Shown: positions 34,533 to 45,807 of the stretch, piece after piece | Position numbering within the stretch: the first letter of the stretch is position 1 | How the letters are laid out: every line of letters starts with the position of its first letter | NCBI GenBank assembly: GCA_033439795.1 | Contig: JAUTDP010000016.1 | Coordinates: 310,001-374,000, forward strand | Length of the DNA stretch: 64,000 nt | Direction: 5' to 3' | DNA from: Sordaria brevicollis | Taxonomy: Eukaryota; Ascomycota; Sordariomycetes; Sordariales; Sordariaceae | Notes under the pieces: generated by a model | Seen by the model: the letters and a program-made list of their open reading frames with translations, nothing else | Databases searched by the model: none | Told to the model about the DNA's origin: nothing | Position numbers and translations under genes: made by a program

Positions 34533-35538
34533 GCTGCTGCCCTGGGGCTTGATGGCCAGGGCCTGCAGGACCTAAAAGATGAAGGGGTAGGGGTAGGGGG
34601 TGGAGGCTGATATGTCGACGGCAGAGCTCGAGAGCGTGTGAGCGGGGGAGGTAGATCTCGCCTGGGGCGAGGGGGTCGAGGACGAGGGGGATACGTTCTT
34701 CGTCTTCTTCTTCTTCTGTAGTAGCGGCGTTGTCGAGCAACGAATTTGAAGCAGCGGCAGGCGGCGGGGGCACGTAAGACCTCGACAACCTAGCTGGATT
34801 CCGACTCTCCTCCGCATCACTTTCCTCTTCTTCCTCGTCATCCCCAAAAGGTTCATACCCCTTAGCATTAACCCAAACCGGCGGCCCCGGCAACTCCCTC
34901 CCCCTCGGCACCCTATCCACCCCATCCCACCTCACCATCACCTTCTCAACCAGCACCCTCTCCGTCTTTCTATTCCACGGCACTGCATACACTCTCTCCC
35001 CCCTTTCCTTCCACTTCCTTTCCTTCCTCTCCTGCCTCTCCCTCCTCCCCCTATCCCTATCCCTATCCCTCCTTCCCCGTCCTTCCTTACCCCCCTCCAG
35101 TCCACCCTCCAGACCACCCTCCAGACCATCAAAGTAGCTGCCCCTAGCATCCCAATTAACCGTCACCTCAATCCGATCCGGCAGGATGTGGCGGGTGACA
35201 ATCTCGTATGCATCCTTGCAGACGCGCATCAAAGTCCGGACTTGCCAGGTGGCTTGTTGCAGCGAGGGGGTGGGGCCGGCTTTTAGGGTCCAGGGGCATG
35301 GCGGGCTGTAAGTACCTGTACATATAGATGTAGAACGATCGCCGGTGTTGGTATTGGTGTTGTAGCGGGAGTTGGAGGTGCAGGACGGGAAGTCGGACTC
35401 GGACTCGGCTTTATGTTGGTAGAGGGTGATGCGGAGGAGACGGCTTGGAAGGATGGTGTGGAGGTAGATGAGGGAGCGGAGTTCGTAGGGGAGGAGGAGG
35501 AAGTTGGGGAATGTGGTGGGGGTTGTAGGAGTAGACAT
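33266..35538 (-). CDS. 2EXR-like domain protein with a frame break near the C-terminus
   Basis: The main frame runs 35538-33817 (573 residues; ATG in context CACACAATGTC; an upstream in-frame ATG at 35574 is less likely). The N-terminus FLLLPYELRSLIYLHTILPS followed by VRTLMRVCKDAYEIV resembles the fungal 2EXR domain. Then come GGLEGGLEGG repeats, an Arg/Lys/Glu charged stretch, acidic runs, a poly-Gln tract (34498-34535) and a second Gln-rich run. At the end, a second frame (33910-33266) overlaps by 94 bp and encodes a Gly/Met-rich segment that closes with RVYVPLPVS...FAQAWPGLMQ, which looks like a genuine C-terminus. I infer that both belong to one gene joined by a short intron or a frameshift near 33900-33930; the join is not resolved. 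Function unknown. Confidence 0.6.
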
Positions 35539-35893
35539 TGTGTGGGAAAGAAGTTTGGTGAGCCGGGTTAGCATTGTGGGAAGTGGTGGAGATGGATGGG
35601 GAGGATTTGGTGATGGGGATTGTAGGAGAGGTGGTGATGGGATTTATGAACTGACGGATGGTAGTGCAGAAATGGCAATACGTCGTCCATTTTGGAAAAG
35701 ATGTTTGGTTGGGACTACAAAGTGCGACGGCCCGACCCGCTGATGTGCCCTTGTGAAACCCGTCTGCCTTTTCACAAGACTGATGTAAGGAAACGCAAAC
35801 ATTTGTGTCTCCCTTCGCCATGAGCCTCACCCACGACCTCCCCTCCCTCCCATGACATCCATATCACCCCCCAAAACCCTGCCCCATCACCTC
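35539..35893. other. intergenic between two minus-strand genes
   Basis: Upstream flank of the 2EXR gene and 3' flank of the DUF8021 gene; no gene seen. Confidence 0.5.
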
Positions 35894-36730
35894 TCAACGT
35901 CCCACCGACCACCCAAAACCACCCACCACAGTAATCGTATGAACAAACCTCAACCTCCCCCCCTCCAACCTAAACAAATGACTATCCGGCGCGTTCCCCA
36001 AATGCTCAAAATTACAAAGCACACTAACCGTCCCCATACCTTCATCAACAACGTACCGTCTATCAGAATTCGGCGGCTGCGTGTTATTCGTCGGAATCCC
36101 CACCTTGCAAGAATCATCCGGTCTTCCCTTCCCGGTGTACACACTGCCCTCTAATCTTGCACACGGCGTGCCCCAGGGTACTGCGTCGATAGCGCTCTTG
36201 TTATGCCACATGTCTAGGTAGGCGTCAGCTGCTTTTTGGAGAAACTGGCGGGTGTCTTGCCGAGCGGGAGAAATGACGGGCCAGGCTTCTTGGAGAGCGT
36301 AGTGGAGGGTTTGGCTGGCGTTGAAGAACCATGAGCCGGTGGTGGAGACGATGGTGTCGATTTTGTAGACGCTGTTGTACTTGTCGGTTGGGTGGTGATG
36401 GATTTGAGCGCCCAGGACGAAGGGTTTGAAAGAGGTGGAGGAGATGACTTCGGTGAAGGTGGAGCAGGTGGTCAGGTCGATGATGGTGCGGTTGAAGTCG
36501 ATTTTGAGGATGTTGTTGAAGATGCCTGAGACGATGACGGCGGGTTTGTTGTTTTCGATGTAGACGAAGTCGTCGGCGATGTTTTCGAGTGGGCCGGCTT
36601 GGCCCATGGTTAGGCCGAGAAGGAATTGGTCGACTGTGAGGAGGAGGGAGGAGCGGTTGCAGGCTGCGGTGGCGGTTGGGAGGAGGGTTGAGGCGAGGAA
36701 TAATGCCTGGCGAAAGGTAAAGGCAAACAT
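35894..36730 (-). CDS. secreted DUF8021-type protein
   Basis: Single exon, 278 residues. Signal peptide 1-22 (MFAFTFRQALFLASTLLPTATA). Mature sequence starts CNRSSLLLTVDQFLLGLTMGQ, then NIADDFVYIENNK, DTIVSTTGSWFFNASQTLHYAL, and CKVGIPTNNTQPPNSDRRYVVDEGMGTVSVLCNF. This matches the layout I know for fungal DUF8021 proteins (NTF2-like fold, secreted). Several N-glycosylation sequons are present (NRS, NRT, NAS, NKS, NNT). It is expected in the secretory pathway or extracellular. No catalytic role is established for the family that I can use here. Confidence 0.8.
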   Translation of the reverse strand: MFAFTFRQALFLASTLLPTATAACNRSSLLLTVDQFLLGLTMGQAGPLENIADDFVYIENNKPAVIVSGIFNNILKIDFNRTIIDLTTCSTFTEVISSTSFKPFVLGAQIHHHPTDKYNSVYKIDTIVSTTGSWFFNASQTLHYALQEAWPVISPARQDTRQFLQKAADAYLDMWHNKSAIDAVPWGTPCARLEGSVYTGKGRPDDSCKVGIPTNNTQPPNSDRRYVVDEGMGTVSVLCNFEHLGNAPDSHLFRLEGGRLRFVHTITVVGGFGWSVGR

Positions 36731-37029
36731 CGCGGCGGTTTACAGAGCTGTCGAATGGGTTCGCTGTGGCCGATCAAGTGCTGTGAACAAGAATATTCGA
36801 GGCACTTGTTCAGGTAGGGAGAGAGCAGCTCTCGAACATAAAGGGGAACAGGAAATCTGGGACATAACGGCGGCCTCGGCGATTTAACAGATGCCGTACA
36901 GAGAGCAGATGCTATGATCGGCCCCAAGACGGCAAAATCCACGAGCGGCCTTCCCCGCCCGGGACGGATGTATGGTACCGCAGTGGGAATCTAGGGAGCG
37001 CAACAAGCCTTGTTGCATCTCTAGTTCCT
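36731..37029. other. upstream flank of DUF8021 gene
   Basis: No gene seen; probable promoter of the minus-strand DUF8021 gene. Confidence 0.45.
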
Positions 37030-37560
37030 ATATATGCAATAAGGCCTGTTGGGTTAATAAGGCCTATTGAGTTGAAGGAAGCCTTTGATTGGTCGAATTT
37101 GGGTGTAAAAAGATAAAAGGTAAAGACCCCTATGAGCCCTTCTAAAGGTCTTTATAAGGGGTTTCTTAGTGGTTTTTTTAGCGGTCTTCTTAGCGGTTTT
37201 CTTAGCGGTCTTCTTAGCGGTCTTTTTAGCGGATTTTGGCTTCAAAGTCCGGATGAAGGCATTTACAACGACCGCGTGAAACTTTTCGCGCGAAAAAAAA
37301 CTATTACTATCTGGAATCGAACCGGCGACCCTAAGAGAGATAGCGACGATAAGAACTATTGAGCTACTGGCTCAATTGATTGAAAGCGGGCTTCGATTTT
37401 TCCTTTGATATAGGGAAGTGGAAGTTTGGGAAGGAGTGACGGGGATTTTAGTGCATATCTAAATCGGCCAATTAGAATTCTCCCTCGCGCAATAAGGCTT
37501 ATTAAACTCAACAAGGCCTATTGAAATTACAAAGCTTAAATGCTCTATAAGTTGAATAAG
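37030..37560 (-). repeat. tRNA-related repeat with 12-bp tandem tail
   Basis: On the minus strand about 37385-37315 there is a tRNA-like unit: an A-box-like TAGCTCAATAG and an exact B box GGTTCGATTCC, but stems do not pair well enough for a functional tRNA. Downstream on that strand is a tandem array of about six 12-bp units of AAGACCGCTAAG type (about 37160-37240). The block is bounded on both sides by AATAAGGC(C/T)TRTT-type sequences (37038-37070 and 37490-37530, 37554-37566). The whole resembles a decayed tRNA-derived SINE; no target duplication was found. Confidence 0.45.
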
Positions 37561-39989
37561 GCTTGTTCTCAGGGAGATTTTCCCGCTACGGTATCTTCAT
37601 CCATATTACCTCGACGATCCGGACCGCAGCATCGCTTGATAACTGCCGTAATCGCACATTTAGAAGGTTTAGGTTCCTTTACTGCTCTGACGAAAGGGCA
37701 AAGTCCAGCCCCACTGTCGGATCGCTTGACCCTATCTAGAGACAGAGGTGCTCAACAGCTAGTTTCCTGGGCTCTTCATTCCACGCCGTTACAGCCTTCT
37801 GATCCTGGACAGAACTGACGTGCCCCGGCGGCCTAGATATGTTTCTCCTTCAACAACTTTCGACTTCCGCCAACATCTCGCCCTCTGCATCACCACTTGG
37901 CTTTGGGACCGATACAACTGACACCTCAACAGCACTGTGATCCGGCCTGACTCCCAAGGGAAAGAAGGCCCAAATCCATCCATCGAAGGCATGTACCCAA
38001 ATTCGTTCGCCGTATGTAGAAGGTGTGGGCAAGCTCCCGCGTTTCGGCAAATTCCTGCCGCGCTGAGTGGGAGATGGTTATGTCAAGCCTCTCAACGAGT
38101 TCCACCCTGGAGTACCGTAGCCGCTTAGCACATATCAGGTCGTGGATGGTGTCAGATCTAGCTGATCGCTCGTGGGTAGAACGTCCGCCGCCAGTATCGA
38201 ACTTGGGCGGGAGTATCGCCTTGACAAAGGGATAAGCCCATCCTTATCCGTACAGCCACTCGGTTTCTCCAAAACCAGCAGGCATCTTGCCCTTTCCTCC
38301 GTCCAACTGATGTAGCCAAGGTGTTGAATCTTTCGTGGCCTAGAATGCGTCTCTGGAATGCCATCGGCCCTTCAACTTCGGTACTATCAGCACCGCCGTC
38401 CATTTCCCTGCATGCCTGGTAGTATGTCCGGTGTACAGCCCTCTCCAACAGGAGATTCCATGCCCCCATTGACCCGTAACATCTGCTCCTCAAATCTCGG
38501 TAAACCGTAGTTCTAGAGTGTTTCGACCGTAGGCTTCTACCTCGAGGAGGATGGGGGTGTATGTCTCGGGGTTTGCTGTCAACTCGCGTCGATGCTATTC
38601 TCGAGGAACGTCTTTTCGGGCTATCAGGTCGAAATCGCTTCGTGAGGGCAGGCCTCCACAAAACCACCTTGACAGACCTGTCATCCTCCGCTCGCCGGAC
38701 TGGAGGGTTGGCCTGGGAGCACGACGTCGTCTCCCGTGGGGTCGGGAAGCTGGGGCCAACGGGCTTAATTTAAAGTCTGGACTTCAGTCTCGTGGATATG
38801 ATTCACGTCGATCAAGGTTTCGGGGGCGCTAGCATCGTGCTCGGGTTCGCTCGTGGTTTTGGACGTCAGGGTCGTCGGCGTCGAGAGAAGGGGCACCATG
38901 GCAGGCGGTCGTTGAATTGGTCGGGGGGCCATTCGAGGGGCATGACTCGGCTCAACCACAGTCAGAGAAAGCTGACGGCATCGGATTTGGTGTTGTGGAC
39001 ATGGTGGTCGTGCAGGGCGGTGATGTCGTGGTTCGTCCGATTGTGGTGTTTGTGTTTGGGGTGAAAACGGGAGAAGACGACGGGCCGGAGCGATGCACGG
39101 AATACGGATGACGCACGCGATAGGTGGACCGAGCTCCGTCAGCCTCAGTGGGGCCGGGGTACCGTGGAACCAAACTTTACAGGGGGTTTTCAGTGGGTGA
39201 TGCGCTGAAGCACAACGGCCCTGCTTTCTTGGCATCTGAGGAGGCTGAACTTTCCTTTAACATCATCTTCCATCTTCGACTTGGACGGCTTGGACACTAC
39301 TGAAACATTACGGAAATGGATGACATTTGAAATAAATCCCGGTATCATCGGGACATTGTGGGCATCAGCACCGCTGTACGAGTGCCGTGCACACCAGCCA
39401 CCCGGATAATGACCACACCACCACAAGCTTCCGACGTCCCGACCTCGGTTGGAGAGGCATTCAGATACAACGTGTCTGCGTCGTTCCCGCTCATCTGGAG
39501 CGTTGGGAAAGCATATACGAGGATTCCTCAGCATGAACCCAAGTGACTACAACGTTTCAGGAAAAGGCCATGGCGGAAGGCGACGAGAAGGCGAGACAAG
39601 GCGGACAAAGGAAAGACAATGGCCTGGCTCTTCAACAAAGACACTCACAAAGCAAAGCACAAAGACGGACAAAGATTACTTGACTCACAACAAAGGCCCA
39701 ACATCAAAGAATCTTGATAGTAAAAAACAGATTGCATCATCCAAAACCAACCACCCCAAACCCACCAGCCATCCACCCAGCCGTCCCTATCACACTTCTC
39801 TAACAGAATCCCTCTCACACATCCACCAGCCATACCTCCCTCCTCCCACCCCCTCTTTACTTCACAACCAGGCACCAACACCCCTCCTAAACACAGACTT
39901 AAATCCAGCCCACCCACCACCAGCAAGACCAGAGCAAAAACCCAAAAGTCAAACTGAGCTAAGATAGACAGCAAACCTAAAAGTTACCC
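37561..39989. other. intergenic; degenerate-looking but unassigned
   Basis: Many short overlapping frames on both strands without any domain I recognise. Parts of 37.6-38.8 kb on the minus strand have protein-like stretches spread over several frames, which could be an old retroelement, but no reverse transcriptase, endonuclease or RNase H motif can be pointed to. The right end (39541-39989) is the probable 3' UTR of the next gene. Confidence 0.4.
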
Positions 39990-40325
39990 CTAAGCCCTAA
40001 ACCCGCCACGACCCCCAGGCCTAGGCCTCTTCCTCATCTCCCACTTCCTCACCACCTCTTCTCCCCGTCCTTCATACACCGGCTTGTCTTTGAGTCGTTC
40101 TTCAAACTCCTTCTTTTTGCTTTCCATTGTGGTCTTTTGGTATTCTTCTTCCTCTGCGAGGTCGGAGGCTGAGAGGCGACTGCTGCTGCTGCTGGTGGTG
40201 AAAGAGGTGTTGGAGGTGTTGGAGGTGTTGGAGGTGTTGGAGGTGTTGGAGGTGTTGGAGGTGGATGTAGGAGTGGTGCTAGCGGTGCTAGAGGTGCTTT
40301 TGCTACTGGGAGAGGAAAAGGGCAT
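39990..40325 (-). CDS. small Ser/Asn/Thr-repeat protein, hypothetical
   Basis: Frame of 111 residues from an ATG at 40325. The N-terminal half is Ser/Thr-rich and carries six tandem 9-bp units encoding SNT (about 40208-40262). The C-terminal half is charged and more conserved-looking: LSASDLAEEEEYQKTTMESK, EEFEERLKDKPVYEGRGEEV and a basic Arg/Gly-rich tail (KRPRPGGRGGFRA). The abrupt change from repeat to structured-looking sequence supports a real gene. No family recognised; the RG-rich tail could bind nucleic acid, which is speculation. Confidence 0.5.
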   Translation of the reverse strand: MPFSSPSSKSTSSTASTTPTSTSNTSNTSNTSNTSNTSNTSFTTSSSSSRLSASDLAEEEEYQKTTMESKKKEFEERLKDKPVYEGRGEEVVRKWEMRKRPRPGGRGGFRA

Positions 40326-41320
40326 GCTGGGCTATTTAAGTGGTGGAGATGGTTGGAAGGGGGTTTTATACCGTGTGAAAGTGGGTGGGTGTTTCAGATG
40401 GACCGTGGTTTGATAGTTCTGGGTGTCTCTGGCTGGTGAAGCTGCCACTGCTCTGGTTGAATGCAACGGATGGTGCCGATGGTGAGACCGTGAGTCTGAG
40501 GTGAGTTCTTATACGTCTCTTTCTTCTGCCCGTTTGGGTCTTGCCATTTCGTTGTTCTTATTATTTCCGGTCTTCTGGGTGGTTCAGGTTGTCTGTTCAG
40601 TGTTCAGTTGGTGTTTAGGATGGTTGAGCTGGACAAAAGGGAGCGTCAGGCCTTGATGGACTCGAGAGGATTGCATTGTTGAGGCATTGAGGACGAGTGG
40701 GCTAGTAGGAGGTCTTTCAATGACGATGCGATGCCATTCTTTAGGACAACGGAGAGTTCCATTGTTCCCAAAGCGGCTCGGAAATTTTAGCCCGACCGGC
40801 AAACCAAGACGCAGACAAAGGACATCTTTTCTTTGGGGGTTCAGTTCAATGAAAGAGGGACATATGTGTCGCGAACAACTTTGAAGATGCTGGTTTCTAC
40901 TGAACACCTACTCGTAACCGGTGCCAGCCCAGAGGACGACAGCTAGGAGATGGTAGAGCGTCAGCGGCCTGGCGGTCGGTCCGAGTCACACTGTCACATA
41001 CAGGACAGGTGGAAGAGCTTGAGGCTCAACTCATATAGTGCTTGACCACGGGTTACCATCGTCACTCATTTTGCTTCATTCATTGGAACGCTTGTTCGAA
41101 AGAAGGTCATTCCTGTCATTCACGCGCTACTAGTTACGTTTTGGAAGACATCCGCGAAGGTCTTATCCCATCCAGACTAGGTACCCAGCCAAGGGAATAT
41201 CGAACTGCCAAAACACCAAGCCAAAGGTATCATAACATCATAACCCATCTCTTCCCCATCTCTTATCCCCATCCTTCTTCCCCCTTCACATCTCCTTCCC
41301 CATCTCCATCCCCTCCTATC
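40326..41320. other. intergenic, no gene seen
   Basis: Short frames only. The right end (about 41230-41320) has a CCCCATCT-type C-rich stretch that runs into the 3' end of the nitrate transporter gene. Confidence 0.5.
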
Positions 41321-43307
41321 CTATCCCATCCCATCACCAAAACCACCACCCCCCCTTCCCCCCCTTCCCCCCTTCCCCCTTTTCCCCTTCCCCCCCTTCC
41401 CTCCCATCCCCACCCCCGCCACCGGCCCCACCCCCACCCCCCCAACCCCCACCACCAAATTCACCACCCCCAAAATCCAAATCGCCCTCTCATACCCTTT
41501 TCTACTTCCATGGCCCTCAACAAACCTAAACACCAGCGCAAACACCACCCCACCCAAATTTCCCCCCGCACCCGTCAACCCGCTCACCACCCCGTTTCTT
41601 TCCGGCCAGACGAAGGGGATTAGGCCAAAGTTGGCGCCGTTGCCTGCTTCTAGGAAGATGGCGGAGAGGATGGTGAGGGGGAGGGTGGTGCGGAGGGATG
41701 AGGAGGGGGAAGGTAAAAGGCCGAGGAGCAGAAGAAAAATGCCCGAGAGGGTGCAGCAGAGGGAGATTAGGAGTTTGCGGGCCCAGAGGGGTTTGGTGTT
41801 GGTTTTATTTCCTTGGTTGGCATTGGGGGTAACATTGGGGCTGGGGGAAGATGGGGAGCCACTCGTGAGGTTGTATAGCAGGTCTGAGACCAAACCGCCG
41901 GCGGGCCTCGTGAAGAAGTTGAGGAAACCGAAAATGGCGGCGTAGTTTGAGGCGGAGGTTTGCGTGAGAGAAGAGGGAGAAACGGAGAGGAAGTAGGAGG
42001 ATAGGATGGAGTTGATGGCGAGTTCGGAACCGAAGGAGCAGAAGTAGGTGAGGATGTGGAAGAGGGTTTGGGGGGAGAGGAGGATTTGGGTTGCTGATGG
42101 TGCTGATGGACCCTGGACGGGAGAGGGAGGGGAGGCGCGTTCAATATCGGTGTGGTTAGGGGCGGTGGACTCGTTGTCGGAGGAAATAGCAGCCTTGGTA
42201 GAGCGCTTTTCTTCATCCATCGTCGGTTTTTCGGTAGGCGTCACCGTTCCATCCTTTGGTCTAACTCCCTCGATAACACCCTCAATAACCTCCCCATCCC
42301 CATCCCCATCCCCATCCCCATCCCCATCCCCATCCCCAACCCCACAAGTCTCCTCAACCACGGCTACCCTCTCCCCCCACCTCCCCCCCTCCGGCCTATC
42401 CTCACAAAGCAAAACCAGTCCCAACCCACACACAACCAAACACCCCAACGGCACAACAAAACTAACCCTCCACGCCCTCCCCTCCCCCATCCCCCACCTC
42501 CCCACCAACCCATCAAAAACCGCCGGCATGACAAAATACGTCACCCCCCCGCCCGCATTTCCCCACCCGCCCGCAAACGCGTTCGCCGTTCCCACAACAT
42601 TTTTATCAAACCACGCCGTCGTCCAGACCTGACACGGCACGAAGCTGCCACCCAAAATGCCGATGAAGAAGCGGACGACGTAAAGGCCGGTGGCGTTGGT
42701 GATGAGCGGTGCTAGGCCGAGGGGGATGCAGCCGAGGAACAAAATGGAGGCGAAGACGAGGCGGGGGCCGTAAGTGTCGCAGAGGGGCCCGGAGAGGAGG
42801 CGGATGAGGAGGGTGGAGAGGAGGGAGAGGATGGTGGAGGTGGAGAGGTGGGAGGGGGTGAGGTGGAGGGAGGTGGTTATTGTGTGGGTTAGCTGGTGTT
42901 GTTAGTATGTTGGTGTTTGGTTCTGGTGAGAAGGTGAGGTGAGAAGATGGGGGATGTTGAGTGGGACGGGAATATGGAAGGGAAAGGGCAGAGGGAAAAG
43001 AAGCAGAAGTGGAGAGGGTGAAAATTGGGGAGAGAAGGGAAAAGAGAAGGGAAAAACGGGAAAAAGGAAATGGCATAGAGGAAGAGATGTCAAAAGCTAG
43101 AAGCAAATGAAGAAACGAAGGAAGAAAACATACCAAAGGCGGAAAAGTATACCACCCCCAAAACGCCACCATGAACCCCATCCACGAAAAGAAGAACACG
43201 CGTCCGTGGCGGTCCACCGGGTTGAACACGGGTATCTTTTGCGCTTTTTTGGTAACCGGGTTGAGAGGTGGTGGTTGGAAGGAGAATTGGAAGAAGCTGA
43301 GGACCAT
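41321..43307 (-). CDS. nit-10: nitrate transporter (NNP/NRT2 family; CrnA/NIT-10-like)
   Basis: Two exons, 43307-43134 and 42892-41321, with a 241-bp intron (GTATGT...ACCAG); 581 residues. Exon 1 gives KIPVFNPVDRHGRVFFFSW, a hallmark N-terminus of fungal nitrate porters, and WYTFPPL|LTHTI is rebuilt across the junction. The nitrate signature AGGWGNAGGG lies at about 165-174, and the second Gly-rich signature GLTGAGGNLGG in the C-terminal half. The central cytoplasmic loop is large, as in fungal NRT2 proteins, and here contains a (DG)n run encoded by CCCCAT-type 6-bp repeats (about 42290-42345). The C-terminus ends in a Gly/Lys-rich tail. It would import nitrate at the plasma membrane. The symbol is the Neurospora family name; orthology was not tested. 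Confidence 0.92.
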
Positions 43308-44632
43308 CTTGTCTTAGTAGAAGTGGTGAGGCTGTATGAGAAAGATGGACCAATAGGAGGCGTTAAAGTATAAGTAGGTAGGAACCAATTGCTGTTGTTG
43401 GTTGAGGGTTGGTGGATGACGGAGGTTCGGCTGGCTGGTGCCTAGTAGATGGAATAATACACTAGTGCCGCACTGCCGACTGCCGGGCTGGTTAACCCGG
43501 TGTAGACTGAGGGTGTAAGTGATAACCTATAAGGCGGCCGATAAGAGACCTTAACCAGGCAGTGAAGACAGAAAGAAAGTCGTGAGATGTAGGATATGTG
43601 TGTGTGTGTCGAGCTTCACTCTATCAAAGTGTCAATCATCGATGTTCAAGAGAGCCAGCCACAAAGTCAGCTGAGCTGAGCGAGAACTATATCGGCTCCG
43701 TTTCGTTTCTGGGTGTTTTTTTTGTTGGCGCGGTCCAGCTGACGGTTCTTTTTCTCTCAGTCGAGTCGTTCGTTCGTAAAGGCTTGCTTGGTTGCTCCGA
43801 TTCGGAATACCGGGTGTAGCACAACATGAGTCGAGCTTGTTGGTCCATTCATCCATCTACTCCCCGCGGGATTCCAATCTCTTATATATCTTATCGTCGT
43901 CGTCGTGTAGCCCTTAACCTCATCCATAAGCCATCAGCGTCTCTACGCGCCATGAGAGTGTGAAGACGAAGACGAAGACGGATGAATCGAACATCTCCGT
44001 AGTACCGTAGACGAAAACAAATTTCATCCCACGCTTTGTGTTGTGGCTGGAATCGACTATGGTAGCGTAGACCCAGACTTTGTCCTTATCGGACATCGGT
44101 CCATCGCTCGGCAGTGGCACACACACACACACACACACAGACACAGACACAGAGGCGGGTACGGTAGGTAGCTACTGTACGCGACTCATGCGTAGGTACA
44201 TACAATCTACTGTACTGCACTTTTTTCTCGGGGGTTCCATCCCATCCCATAGCGGGGGGGACCTAGTGAAGGGATACAACTGCAGACTGCAGTGGGTGGT
44301 GATGGGTGGTGGGTTAGAATCTAAGGCTTGACAAGTTGACAGGGGAAAGGGGCTGAGGAAATCGCCAAGGCCGGGCGATAAGGGGATTATCAATTGTCAG
44401 ATTGGGAACAGAGATTCATGGTCAGGGTTATGTATATGCCTGATTAAAGACCTAGGGTTATGTATAGGAAATACCCTTCCCATACTTCTTTCTCCGCGGA
44501 AGGGAAGGGGGGAAGTGATCAAGATAACCATATGCAATATGCAATATGCAATATGCATGGGGCTGTTAATAGGAGCCGTCCACACCTTGTTCCTGATATC
44601 AGTAAGGTATCGCAATCGCCGCCGACCTGGGG
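43308..44632. other. intergenic, promoter side of nitrate transporter
   Basis: Besides the GATA pair it contains a (CA)n microsatellite (about 44117-44139) and a short (GCAATAT)n patch (about 44534-44558). No gene seen. Confidence 0.5.
43521..43545. promoter_or_regulatory. paired GATA sites upstream of nitrate transporter
   Basis: Two GATA elements in the same orientation (43521-43524 and 43540-43543), about 19 bp apart, lie 214-236 bp upstream of the transporter ATG. Nitrogen-regulated fungal promoters use pairs of GATA sites bound by NIT2/AreA. Position and pairing fit; binding is inferred. Confidence 0.4.
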
Positions 44633-45154
44633 CTATTCTTGAAACGACCACCATCCATTGGCACTACCAAAAAAAAACAAAAAGCTTGTTCGCCGCCACC
44701 CCGGCTGGACGGTTGTCACGGTTGTACCTGGACTGAAGATCCAAGATAGCAATAGCAACACCCCACGCTGGTGATTCTGGCAGCGAGGCATGAAGAAAGA
44801 TGTCTCCTCAATAAGTTTGGTAGAGACGTACATCTCCGGTAGATCTGAGCGGCGATGGGGATTTCCGAAAGGACCCAGATCCCAGATGTGTCCCGGATTC
44901 ATGGTGCATGGCGTAAAGTTTGGGAACTGATAAGGTGTTTGAACTTGCCCTCCAACCCTCCGTGACAAAGCTTTTGCCACTGGTAAAGTTATTAGAGACT
45001 TGTCATTGTCGTCTTGATAGGGCGTGTATGACATCTCCGGTGTAGTGGATTGTAGGTTTCTGATGATGCTGTATACAGACCCTGTGGAATGTGAGATTGA
45101 TCAGATAAGGGGTCGCAAAGAATGAGAGGACGTCTCGGATTACATTACATTACC
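44633..45154 (-). CDS. possible unrecognised gene fragment (tentative)
   Basis: A minus-strand frame from ATG 45034 to 44633 reads as ordinary protein (PNFTPCTMNPGHIWDLGPFG, SDLPEMYVSTKLIEE). It can be extended upstream through a 72-bp GT-AG intron (45153-45082) into another open frame that ends MESPG and joins to SVYSIIRNLQ in frame. No domain is recognised and no convincing ATG was found in the upstream exon. The last 30 codons look untranslated. It may be a decayed or mis-modelled gene. Confidence 0.2.
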
Positions 45155-45807
45155 CGGTGATTCCATTGGCCGGAGGAGAGGACTGATTGCGCATGTTGTC
45201 GGAGTGTGTCGATCTTTGTATGCGTTTTGCTCTGCGATTGACTTTGGGTTTCTGTCGGCTCCGGTTTCGGCCAGGGTGAGTGATGTCGGGGCCTCGCTAA
45301 ATAACAAGTGGTTGCTGCTCCTGTCAACACTTTCCACTGCGCAACACCATCCCATATGAGCAACCGTTGACCACCCATCGAGTCCCCAGATGTACCGTTC
45401 TTGTAGCACCACTTGTCATTGTTCTTTGTTGTTGTCGACCGTTCCAGGCCGTAGAGGTGCGCAATGAACCTCAGCCCTACAGCCCTACAATCCACAGTTC
45501 ATGACTCGAGCAGTGGAGTTGGAGGGGCCTGTACCTAGCATGGATGTAGTCACCACCAGCGTGCGAATTGTAGCCCCCAAGGATTCCTTCCAAAGCTGCT
45601 TCTTCCTTACTAACCAGTGTCATTATCGCCCGTGTCTAACATATGTACAGGGCGGCTGTTGGTCTCGCGATCCTGTTTTTCCTCGCGCTGAGCCTGTTTG
45701 TGCTGTTGTTTCCGTACGTATCTTGCGTCCGTCCGTCCGTCCGTGCTGTGTTCCGTCTTTCGTTCCCGTTGCCCGTATCGTTCCCTCAAGCTGTCTGTGA
45801 CTGTGAC
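45155..45807. other. intergenic, possible upstream exon of the tentative gene
   Basis: Open frames on the minus strand up to about 45495 could belong to the tentative gene to the left, but they lack an ATG. The rest is 3' flank of NDUFB7. Confidence 0.4.

Noticed and set aside
37600..38800. Possible degraded LINE on the minus strand
   Set aside because: Protein-like fragments occur, but no reverse transcriptase, endonuclease or RNase H motif could be located, so no element is claimed.
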